A stretch of DNA of 13,060 bases, from positions 1-13,060 of the forward strand of contig URQG01000027.1 of assembly GCA_900549895.1 (NCBI GenBank), written 5' to 3'. A model generated the notes under the pieces. It made no database searches and was not told where the DNA came from. It worked only from the letters and a program-made list of their open reading frames with translations. The stretch comes from an uncultured Lachnobacterium sp. (GTDB lineage Bacteria; Bacillota; Clostridia; Lachnospirales; Lachnospiraceae). Of this stretch, positions 6,742 to 13,060 are shown in pieces (position 1 is the first letter of the stretch; each line of letters opens with the position of its first letter). The position numbers and the translations under genes are program-made.

Positions 6742-7647
6742 TTATTGATTTTTCTTTGCAATCAGTTCATCAATGGCTTCAACAAGACTTCCAATCTCAG
6801 GCTTGGTCAACTGTGCATCCGCACCAAGCGCTTCACCCTTACGACGCATCTCCTCATTTACAAGAGATGAGAAGATAATAAGCGGAATATCCTTAAGCTT
6901 ATCATCGCTTTTTACTAACTTGGTAAGACGGTGTCCATCCATCTGCGGCATCTCAATATCGGTAATAATACAATCAACTTTGTCAGCCGGATCTCCCTCT
7001 TTCTCAAACTTAAGAAGTTCATCCCACGCTTCCTGTCCGTTGGCCGTCACGATCAGATTTCCATATCCGGCCTTCTTCAGACAATCCGTGATCAGGCTGC
7101 TGAGCAATGCGGAATCTTCTGCAATAAGAATGGTCGCATCACTTCTGGAACGGCCTTCAAATTCCTCAACATCATGTACACGAAGTCCTGTCTCCGGACT
7201 GATGCTGGATACAATTGATTCAAAATCAAGGATTACAACCAGCTTGTCATTCATCTTGATCACGCCGGTCGAAACGTTTCCGTCCTGACCGTTGATCGTA
7301 GAATCCGGCTTAATAATCTCATTCCAGGAAACACGATGGATACCGATTACCTGATCAACATGGAATGCTATATTAAGTTTGTTGAAATTCGTAATAATGA
7401 ATAATCCCTTTTGTCCATCATCTTCGATTCCAAGACAATGCTTAAGATTGATAACCGTGATCATTGTATCTCTCGGCATAAAGATTCCCTCTACGCTCGG
7501 ATGCGCATTGGGTACCGGAGTTACCTTCTGATAAGATAAAATTTCACGAATCTTAGCCACGTTGATTCCATAATGATTGTCCGCCAATGTGAACTCCAGA
7601 ATTTCCAATTCATTCGTTCCTGACTCTAACAAAATATTCGTATCCAT
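6742..7647 (-). CDS. cheV: Chemotaxis coupling protein CheV (CheW domain plus receiver)
   Basis: CheV couples chemoreceptors to the CheA kinase through its CheW-like domain and is modulated by phosphorylation of its receiver domain, aiding adaptation. This 301-residue protein has the usual size and order. The CheW-like domain is about residues 10-155 (LEFTLADNHYGINVAKIREIL near 17-37, then VEGIF, INLK). The receiver is about 172-298, with acidic pair Glu177/Asp178, phospho-acceptor Asp230 in CIITDIEMP, Ser260 in the conserved Thr/Ser position and Lys282 in TKPE. Start: GGGGAGG (7660-7654) lies 6 bases before the ATG at 7647. The longer frame opening at 7704 lacks such a site and would add an unrelated leader. 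An extended -10 promoter lies upstream and a hairpin downstream, so the gene is largely monocistronic. No other che gene is in the window. Confidence 0.95.
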   Translation of the reverse strand: MDTNILLESGTNELEILEFTLADNHYGINVAKIREILSYQKVTPVPNAHPSVEGIFMPRDTMITVINLKHCLGIEDDGQKGLFIITNFNKLNIAFHVDQVIGIHRVSWNEIIKPDSTINGQDGNVSTGVIKMNDKLVVILDFESIVSSISPETGLRVHDVEEFEGRSRSDATILIAEDSALLSSLITDCLKKAGYGNLIVTANGQEAWDELLKFEKEGDPADKVDCIITDIEMPQMDGHRLTKLVKSDDKLKDIPLIIFSSLVNEEMRRKGEALGADAQLTKPEIGSLVEAIDELIAKKNQ

Positions 7648-7722
7648 ATGTATCCTCCCCGAATTATATTCATCACATTCGTTTTGTCTATCTGAGTTCG
7701 ACATTGCTTATCGTCTACGCTC

Positions 7723-7731
7723 ATTATAACA
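7723..7731 (-). promoter_or_regulatory. Extended -10 promoter of cheV
   Basis: The minus strand reads TGT directly before a perfect TATAAT (7728-7723). No good -35 lies 16-18 bases upstream, consistent with a TGn-dependent promoter. The predicted leader is about 70 bases. The element lies between the lipoprotein stop and cheV, so cheV need not depend on the upstream operon. Confidence 0.55.
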
Positions 7732-7746
7732 TACTATCCCTTAATT

Positions 7747-7771
7747 GGTGAATTATTTTTGCAAATTCACC
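7747..7771 (-). other. Hairpin spanning the lipoprotein stop codon
   Basis: Perfect 8-bp arms, GGTGAATT (7747-7754) and AATTCACC (7764-7771), enclose a 9-base loop. The stem covers the last codons and stop of the lipoprotein gene. The minus strand continues AATTAAGGG with no T-run, so this is not a classical intrinsic terminator. It may stabilise the 3' end of the message or act as a weak terminator. Confidence 0.4.
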
Positions 7772-8469
7772 TGATAGGTCGTACCATCGATTTCCACCAG
7801 AAGCGATTCTGTTGTAATAGCAGCCGCCTGCTCCTTGGACAATTCAAAAAACATGATCGCTCCTGCCTTCTTGCCAGCCTTAATCGTCTTCGTTGAAGAT
7901 GTAAGTTCCTTATTACTGAACGTCACTTTCTCCGCTATTTTATTTTTTCCATCAAACATACCGTAAAACGTATCGTTCAACGAAGAAGTGTCATATTTGA
8001 CCGATTTACTTCCCGGATTGGCAATCGTAAAATTCATAACAAGAAGCGTATTTCCATCCGCTGCATTCACCGAGAAATAGTTGCCTTCTTTATAGGAATC
8101 TTCCAGCTTATATCCTTTATAAGTAATATCGAGGGTCGACTCATATCCCACAGCCTTCGCCATAGAAATCTCCGCATACTGAGAAGCATCATTCTCTGCC
8201 GCTCCCAGTGCATCCGAACTCTGTGCATCATTCGGATCCGGCTTCTGTTCCGTACTCTGTTGTTCATTCTTGGTGGTATCTTCTTCTTTCGGCTGATCAC
8301 TCGTCATGCCATCTTTCTGACGAATATTATGCTTTTCTACCGCATATGCCGCATATTGGGTGATTAAAGCCTCCTCATCATCCGTCAGCTCATACATCTG
8401 GGTTCCGCAACCGCCGATCAGAAGAACCGTTGCCGACAATATCGCCAACAGACGCATTCTTTTCCTCAT
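7753..8469 (-). CDS. Predicted lipoprotein of unknown function with Ig-like C-terminal domain
   Basis: This 238-residue protein starts with a basic n-region (MRKRMR), a hydrophobic core (residues 7-18) and the lipobox LIGGC, with Cys21 as the predicted lipidation site. It should be anchored on the outer face of the membrane. A short conserved-looking helix follows (about 26-48, LTDDEEALITQYAAYAVEKHN). Residues 55-98 are a hydrophilic, probably disordered tether rich in Asp, Glu, Gln, Ser and Lys. The rest (about 99-238) looks like a beta-rich domain of the DUF4352/DUF5067 kind (LLVMNFTIANPGSKSVKYD at 142-160); this resemblance is by eye. The ribosome binding site GAGAGG (8480-8475) is 5 bases before the ATG. 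It lies 90 bases after the histidine kinase, on the same strand, with a possible promoter between. It may be an extracytoplasmic partner or target of that two-component system, which is inference from position only. Confidence 0.85.
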   Translation of the reverse strand: MRKRMRLLAILSATVLLIGGCGTQMYELTDDEEALITQYAAYAVEKHNIRQKDGMTSDQPKEEDTTKNEQQSTEQKPDPNDAQSSDALGAAENDASQYAEISMAKAVGYESTLDITYKGYKLEDSYKEGNYFSVNAADGNTLLVMNFTIANPGSKSVKYDTSSLNDTFYGMFDGKNKIAEKVTFSNKELTSSTKTIKAGKKAGAIMFFELSKEQAAAITTESLLVEIDGTTYQVNLQK

Positions 8470-8515
8470 ATCGTCCTCTCAACCTCTTGTAACTTTTGCC
8501 CTATAAAACAGTTTA

Positions 8516-8544
8516 ATAGTAACATAATTTATAAAACAATACAA
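8516..8544 (-). promoter_or_regulatory. Possible promoter of the lipoprotein gene
   Basis: The minus strand shows TTGTAT (8544-8539), a 17-base spacer and TACTAT (8521-8516) preceded by TGT, an extended -10. The matches to consensus are partial (three and four of six). The position, just after the kinase stop at 8560 and about 50 bases before the lipoprotein start, is sensible. The region is very AT-rich, so a chance match is possible. Confidence 0.35.
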
Positions 8545-8559
8545 CATTTTTCATACAAT

Positions 8560-10044
8560 TTAGCTATGCGTCTCCAGTTCCATCCAAAACTCTACTCCAT
8601 CCTCGTGATTAATAACACCACACTTCTGATGGAAAGAATCCATGATTGCTTTCACGATCGACAGTCCGATACCACTTCCTCCATATTCTCGTGTTCTCGC
8701 TTTATCCACTTTATAGAATTTTACCCAGATTTTATCAATATCTTCTTCCGGAATAGGATCACCGGTGTTAAATACACTGGTCCGCACAAGATTATCATGA
8801 AAAGAAAAGCGGATTTCAATCCTGCGTTCTCCATCAGCATGGTTCATGGCATTGGTCAGATAGTTTGTAATCACTTCTTCTACTTTAAACTCATCGCCCC
8901 ATACATAAACCGGTCCTTCATTGTAAAACGAAATATTGACTTTTTTCTGGGCAGCCATAATCGATGACGACTGCAAAACTCCATTGATCAGTTCTGTAAT
9001 ATCAAAGCGTGCCATCTCAACCGTATCGTTGCCAAACTCAAGCTGATTGAGTGTAAGAAGTTTTTTGACCATCTTATTCATCTTGTCTGCTTCATCCATG
9101 ATAACATCGCAGTAGAAATCACGGCTCTCCGCATCATCATTGATGCACTCCTTCAAGCCTTCGGAATAACCCTGGATCAAAGCCAGCGGTGTCTTAAGCT
9201 CATGTGATACATTAGACAGAAATTCTTTACGCATCTCATCGATCTGTTCCTTCTTTTCGATATCCTGCTGAAGGCTCACATTTGCCGTCTTAAGTTCACT
9301 GATCGTCTGTTCCAACGTTTCCGACAGTTCGTTAACCGACACGCCAAGTTCATCAATCTCTCTGCTGATATGTGGCGACGGAACATATTTCGCCTCAAAA
9401 TCAAGATCCGACATCTTCCGTGAGATTTCAGACAGCGAACGGATCGGCCGGGAAATACTGCGAGAAAGAATAATAATTACCACAATACTCAACACGATTG
9501 CTCCCGCACTGATCATGATGAAGAACTGATTGGTAATTTGTGCGCTTTCCCGAATACTCTCAAGCGCAGCTCTCATATACACATATCCTCCATCCGTCCG
9601 TTCTCCGAGCAGGACCAGATACTCCGTCTGCAATCGTTCATCAGTCTGGCGGACAAGTGTATAATGTTCTCCCGAATGCAGGATCTGAATTTTACTTCTA
9701 TCCGCGCCGTAGAACCAGTCGTCCATCTGCATCTGAAAACGCTGCGCATTACTGTAGGATGTCCAGACGAGATCTCTCTGACTGTTTGTGATAAGCATAT
9801 TGATATTATTGTCTGAACACAGTCGCTCGAACGCAATATCATATGCACTCGTATCGTCTCCCGACTTTTCCAGCTCCTGTGTAACCTTATTAAAGCAGGT
9901 TAACAGGCCTTTTTCTTTATTATAAATATAATATTTTTCCAAAAATGTGTTGTTCAGAAACCAACACAAAATCACTGTTCCGAGTACAATGCCGACCATC
10001 ACAATGATCAATTGATGGGACAGTGTTGCTTTCTTCTTATCCAT
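8560..10044 (-). CDS. Sensor histidine kinase (HAMP, HisKA, HATPase_c)
   Basis: This is a 494-residue membrane kinase. It has a first membrane segment (about 11-31), an extracytoplasmic sensor region of about 140 residues (32-172), a second membrane segment (about 173-194), a HAMP domain beginning SRPIRSLSEISRKM (about 198-250) and a coiled coil (about 236-275). The dimerisation/phospho-acceptor box SNVSHELKTPL has His281. The ATPase domain has N-box NYLTNAMNHA (394-403), VFNTGDP (424-430) and GGSGIGLSIVK (455-465). All catalytic motifs are intact. The sensor region is of no class I recognise by eye. The kinase starts 3 bases after the response regulator stop, with its ribosome binding site (GAGGT) inside the regulator's last codons, so the two are translationally coupled partners. 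The ligand is unknown. Confidence 0.96.
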   Translation of the reverse strand: MDKKKATLSHQLIIVMVGIVLGTVILCWFLNNTFLEKYYIYNKEKGLLTCFNKVTQELEKSGDDTSAYDIAFERLCSDNNINMLITNSQRDLVWTSYSNAQRFQMQMDDWFYGADRSKIQILHSGEHYTLVRQTDERLQTEYLVLLGERTDGGYVYMRAALESIRESAQITNQFFIMISAGAIVLSIVVIIILSRSISRPIRSLSEISRKMSDLDFEAKYVPSPHISREIDELGVSVNELSETLEQTISELKTANVSLQQDIEKKEQIDEMRKEFLSNVSHELKTPLALIQGYSEGLKECINDDAESRDFYCDVIMDEADKMNKMVKKLLTLNQLEFGNDTVEMARFDITELINGVLQSSSIMAAQKKVNISFYNEGPVYVWGDEFKVEEVITNYLTNAMNHADGERRIEIRFSFHDNLVRTSVFNTGDPIPEEDIDKIWVKFYKVDKARTREYGGSGIGLSIVKAIMDSFHQKCGVINHEDGVEFWMELETHS

Positions 10045-10047
10045 AGA

Positions 10048-10725
10048 TCAGACCTCGAATTTGTACCCCATTCCCCAGACGGTCTTAATATAGTCGCCGT
10101 ATTCTCCAAGCTTGCTTCGAAGCTTCTTTACATGCGTATCGATTGTTCGTGCATCTCCGAAATAATCATAATTCCATACACTGTTCAAAATTCGCTCACG
10201 CGATAATGCGATTCCCTGATTATCCAAAAAATAATCCAGCAATTCAAACTCCTTAAAGCTTAAATCAATCTGCTTGCCGTCAATTTTTACCTCATGCGCG
10301 GTCTTATCAAGAACAATCGCCCCCGCTTTCTTCACCTCCGAAGCACCACCCAGTTTGTTTGTTCTTCGCAGGATTGCCTCCACACGTGCAACAAGAATTT
10401 TTGGAGAAAAAGGCTTAGAAATATACTCGTCCACACCGAGATCAAATCCCATCAATTCGTCGCTCTCATCGCTTTTGGCTGTAAGCATAATGATCGGGAC
10501 CTTGGAGCTTTCCCGTACCTCTTTGCACACTTCCCATCCGTTCATCTTCGGCATCATCACATCTAATATAATGAGTGCGATCGACTTGTCCTTATAAAAC
10601 AGATCCAAAGCTTCTTCTCCGTCTCCTGCCTCCAGCACCTCAAAGTCCTGTCGGACAAGGAAATCCCGGACAAGCTTTCGCATTCTGCTCTCATCATCTA
10701 CCACAAGTATCTTTAACTTATCCAT
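10048..10725 (-). CDS. OmpR/PhoB-family response regulator
   Basis: This 225-residue DNA-binding regulator is the partner of the kinase that follows. The receiver domain is residues 3-118: acidic pair Asp10/Asp11, phospho-acceptor Asp55 in LIILDVMMP, Thr82 in MLTAK and Lys104 in SKPFSP. The winged-helix domain is about 130-225: FKEFELLDYFLDNQG, the recognition helix DARTIDTHVKKLRSKLG, and the terminal hairpin VWGMGYKFEV. Start: AGGAGG (10740-10735) is 9 bases before the ATG at 10725, and the REC fold begins at once. The reading frame stays open to 10857 but that extension is out-of-frame coding of the upstream gene. The start overlaps the end of the 210-residue membrane protein gene by 8 bases (ATGGATAA), a strong sign of coupled translation. 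The regulon is unknown. Confidence 0.96.
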   Translation of the reverse strand: MDKLKILVVDDESRMRKLVRDFLVRQDFEVLEAGDGEEALDLFYKDKSIALIILDVMMPKMNGWEVCKEVRESSKVPIIMLTAKSDESDELMGFDLGVDEYISKPFSPKILVARVEAILRRTNKLGGASEVKKAGAIVLDKTAHEVKIDGKQIDLSFKEFELLDYFLDNQGIALSRERILNSVWNYDYFGDARTIDTHVKKLRSKLGEYGDYIKTVWGMGYKFEV

Positions 10726-11350
10726 CTCCGTTTTCCTCCTGTAACTGCAGCTGATCTTCTCTCTCGTCCAGTTCCGACTCCCGCTCATCCAACTGCTTTT
10801 CTCTCTTATCCAGCGCCTTTTGCCAGTCCTCATACTTGTCAATGATCGCATTCTCATAATTCAAAATATTCACATTGTCATCGCTGAGATATGTGATTGC
10901 AAACATCCCCGCAATCACAAGCGCAAATACCACTGCAAAGAACGTACTTACCAGATACGCGCCGTGATAATCACGGTTTTTCCGCTTTTTCTGCGCACGA
11001 AGTTCTTTGGCCTTCTTCTGGCGTCTCTTTTGGGCACGATCCCGCACCTGCTTCTCACGCTTTGGATCATCCTCCTCGACAAGTTCCGGTCGATATACCG
11101 GAATTGGGAGAATATCTTCATTCTTAATATAAGGAATGGTATTTAAATATTCCTGTAACTGGCGCAGGAAATCAAAGCCTACCGGCGTCACAAATACTTC
11201 TTTTAAAATCAGGCTGTTGTACAACTGAAGGACAACATCCGGATCATCCATATTTGTCTGACTCCTGATATAACGGACACCCTCAAGTTCCTTCTGTGCC
11301 ACATCTGCCTGCGCCTGTGTCTCAAATTCGTAGTTTCCCACTTTATACAT
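10718..11350 (-). CDS. Unrecognised single-pass membrane protein with C-terminal coiled coil
   Basis: I do not recognise this 210-residue protein. Visible layout: an N-terminal domain of about 90 residues, mixed helix and strand, with no known motif (it opens MYKVGNYEFETQAQADVAQK); a very basic stretch (about 97-126, many Lys/Arg); one hydrophobic segment (about 131-155); then a charged tail (157-210) with clear heptad repeats (LDKREKQLDERESELDERE, 180-198). The basic side facing the membrane predicts N-inside, leaving the coiled coil outside. The ribosome binding site region AAAGGAAAG (11364-11356) precedes the ATG by 5 bases. It starts 30 bases after the fbp stop and overlaps the response regulator by 8 bases, so it is in the same operon and probably linked to the two-component system, perhaps as a sensor accessory. 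That role is inferred from position alone. Confidence 0.85.
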   Translation of the reverse strand: MYKVGNYEFETQAQADVAQKELEGVRYIRSQTNMDDPDVVLQLYNSLILKEVFVTPVGFDFLRQLQEYLNTIPYIKNEDILPIPVYRPELVEEDDPKREKQVRDRAQKRRQKKAKELRAQKKRKNRDYHGAYLVSTFFAVVFALVIAGMFAITYLSDDNVNILNYENAIIDKYEDWQKALDKREKQLDERESELDEREDQLQLQEENGDG

Positions 11351-11380
11351 AGTATCTTTCCTTTATTCTGTAACGAGCCA

Positions 11381-13010
11381 CTAATGATGTTCATCTCTCT
11401 CTGCAATCTCACCGGACTGGTAAGCATGAATCAGTTCTTTCAACTCATCGATACGGCCCATCATACGTTTTCCGTAATCGGTATCACCGACAAGAATTCT
11501 CTTATCCATATATTCAACCGCTTCCTGATGCGATACGATATCCAGTTCGTCTCTGACTGCCGAATCTGAAAAATCAAACGGTTCGTGGGAGGAAAGCGTA
11601 AGCCCGTACGAATTGTAGGTCAACGTATATCCGGCAATACCCGTCTTGCGTCGATACGTTTTCGAAAAGCCTCCGTCGATCAGGATCAATTTTCCATTGC
11701 ATTTCACCGGACTTTCCCCAGCCATACGTTCAACCGGCACGTGCCCGTTAATAATATGCACTCTTCCATCCTTCAAACCGAATTCGTGAAGAATCTTGTC
11801 CGCAGTCTCTGTCTTATCCAGCAGATGGTAATATGCATTCTTGCTCTCATGGTGCATCTTCTTATCAGCAAGAAAATATCTCTCAAATGTTGCCATCTTG
11901 CTCCGTCCGTACAACGGTGAATTCGGTGCGGTCCAGATATACCACATCATGTCCTGTCCCTTTTCGCGTTCTTCCTTATCCGGTGAGAAAAAGGCTTTTC
12001 GCACATAAGACTCCAGAACATCATATAACGCTTTGCCACTGTATTCCTTGCCAAATACGTTTACCTTTGCAAAAGAGCCATCTTCATTCATTGGCACGCA
12101 TCCGTGATACAGCAGATTGCCGTTATAGATCTTGTACATGCTTCCGCGTTTCAACATCAGACGCACATGACGCTGAAGTTTTTCGCAATGAATGAATGAA
12201 ATCCGCAATCGGTCCATGACCTCTGCCTCTTCCGGTGTCAATTCATACGGACGTTCCGGATCAATCGTCGGGAAATTGGTATCCAGCATCGGATATTTCA
12301 CTCCATCAATTTCAACCGTCTTATTTTCATAATCAATACGATGCAACAGACAACGATTCTCCATGCCAAACTGCGGCCACTTCTGAATCAGCTGTCCTTC
12401 CAGCTTGAAACGAATGATTGCAATCGCTTTGTGCATTTTACGGTTCATCTCCGTCTCTTTCTGGCTGCGTTCCTCTTCCGTTGAATCTTTCAGCACAAAA
12501 CGTTCGCAAGGATCATCCCGGTAAGCATCCATTGCAAACGTTGCAAGCGGAACCATATTGATTCCGTATCCATCCTCGATCAGATCCAGATTACCATACC
12601 GGATGCTGGTACGGATAACCGTCGCGATACATGCAAGCTGTCCGGTTGCAGCTCCCATCCAGACCATATCATGGTTGCCCCACTGGATGTCAAAAGAATG
12701 ATACTTTTCCAGTCGGTCCATGATCAGATCAGGCGACGGTCCACGATCGTACACGTCTCCAAGGATATGAAGATGATCGATAACAAGTCTCTGGATCAGT
12801 TCTGCCAAAGCGACAATAAAATTGTCCGTCTGTCCGAGTTCCACGATCGTATTGACGATGGCCTCATAGTAAGCCTCTTTATTGAGTACTTCCTGCTTCT
12901 CCGTAATCAATTCCTCGATCACATAAGCATAATCCTCCGGCAAAGCCTTACGGACCTTGGATCTGGTATATTTCGATGAAACGGTCTTGCACACTTCAAT
13001 CAGCCGATAC
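11381..13010 (-). CDS. fbp: Fructose-1,6-bisphosphatase class 3, 5'-truncated by the contig end
   Basis: This enzyme hydrolyses fructose 1,6-bisphosphate to fructose 6-phosphate, the gluconeogenic counterpart of phosphofructokinase. Class 3 is the large Firmicutes type with a metallophosphoesterase core. The fragment has 542 genuine residues; the family is usually about 640-670, so roughly 100-130 N-terminal residues are missing. Counting from the Tyr codon at 13009: metal-binding GDVYDRGP (84-91), GNHD (111-114), and further on INGHVPVERMAGESP and LILIDGGFS. No frameshift is seen up to the TAG at 11383-11381. The frame formally continues to an ATG at 13027, but its first six codons (MCIRDR) come from adapter sequence and are not part of the gene. 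It is the first visible gene of the probable operon fbp, membrane protein, response regulator, kinase; its promoter lies outside the window. Confidence 0.95.
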
Positions 13011-13060
13011 CTGTCTCTTATACACATCTGACGCTGCCGACGATCTTACGCGTGTAGATC
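13011..13060. other. Nextera (Tn5) sequencing adapter left on the contig end
   Basis: Bases 13011-13029 are CTGTCTCTTATACACATCT, the Tn5 mosaic end used in Nextera libraries. GACGCTGCCGACGA (13030-13043) completes the read-through form of the i5-side adapter. TCTTACGC (13044-13051) is the reverse complement of i5 index GCGTAAGA, which I recall as S517. GTGTAGATC (13052-13060) begins the P5 flow-cell sequence. All 50 bases are therefore synthetic. Genomic sequence ends at 13010. Confidence 0.98.

Noticed and set aside
7648..7704. Longer CheV starting at 7704
   Set aside because: GGGGAGG placed 6 bases before the ATG at 7647 and the start of the CheW-like fold support the shorter protein.
7700..7731. 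Sigma-D (flagellar) promoter for cheV, from a GACGATAA match to the GCCGATAA -10
   Set aside because: No TAAA-like -35 lies 14-16 bases upstream; the TGT-TATAAT element explains expression better.
10726..10857. N-terminal extension of the response regulator
   Set aside because: The extension is the upstream gene read in another frame; AGGAGG and the start of the receiver fold both support the ATG at 10725.
13011..13029. Tn5 or IS50 end suggesting a transposon insertion in fbp
   Set aside because: The 19-base mosaic end is followed by adapter, index and P5 sequence rather than transposon genes, so it comes from library preparation.

Overview
The window looks like chromosomal DNA from a motile member of the Lachnospiraceae or a close relative (Clostridia, Bacillota). 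The support is a class 3 fructose-1,6-bisphosphatase, a CheV chemotaxis coupler, a FliD-like protein, consistent AGGAGG-type ribosome binding sites, TATAAT promoters with TGn extensions, and the flavour of the unrecognised membrane proteins. The genus cannot be fixed by eye. It ends in sequencing adapter, so it is the end of a contig, probably from a Nextera library.

Layout. Bases 1-1797 hold a promoter and a plus-strand ABC-F ATPase of the YbiT/YkpA type, followed by a strong hairpin terminator (about 1845-1903). All remaining genes lie on the minus strand, so they are best read from right to left. First comes fbp (11381-13010, cut at its 5' end by the contig end), a 210-residue membrane protein of unknown function, an OmpR-family response regulator and its sensor histidine kinase. 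Small gaps and an 8-base overlap make these one probable operon. A lipoprotein (7753-8469) follows and seems to have its own weak promoter. Next is cheV (6742-7647) with an extended -10 promoter and a downstream hairpin. Then a 538-residue acidic/lysine-rich single-pass membrane protein, hisH, hisF and ung run in close succession. Last is a FliD-C-like protein (2002-2745) with its own promoter.

How the genes work together. HisH and HisF are the two subunits of imidazole glycerol phosphate synthase, and their frames share one base (TAATG). The response regulator and kinase form a complete two-component system, translationally coupled to the unknown coiled-coil membrane protein before them. CheV and the FliD-like protein point to chemotaxis and flagellar motility. 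Ung does base-excision repair, Fbp serves gluconeogenesis, and the ABC-F protein probably acts on ribosomes. There is no mobile element, CRISPR array, tRNA or rRNA, and no gene-free stretch longer than about 210 bases.

No clear new defence or biosynthetic system is visible. The points most worth checking are: (i) the adapter tail and the false N-terminus it gives Fbp; (ii) an ABC-F protein whose unusual residues all fall in one of its two composite ATP sites; (iii) the unknown membrane protein coupled to the two-component system; (iv) the strongly charge-segregated 538-residue membrane protein in front of hisHF.
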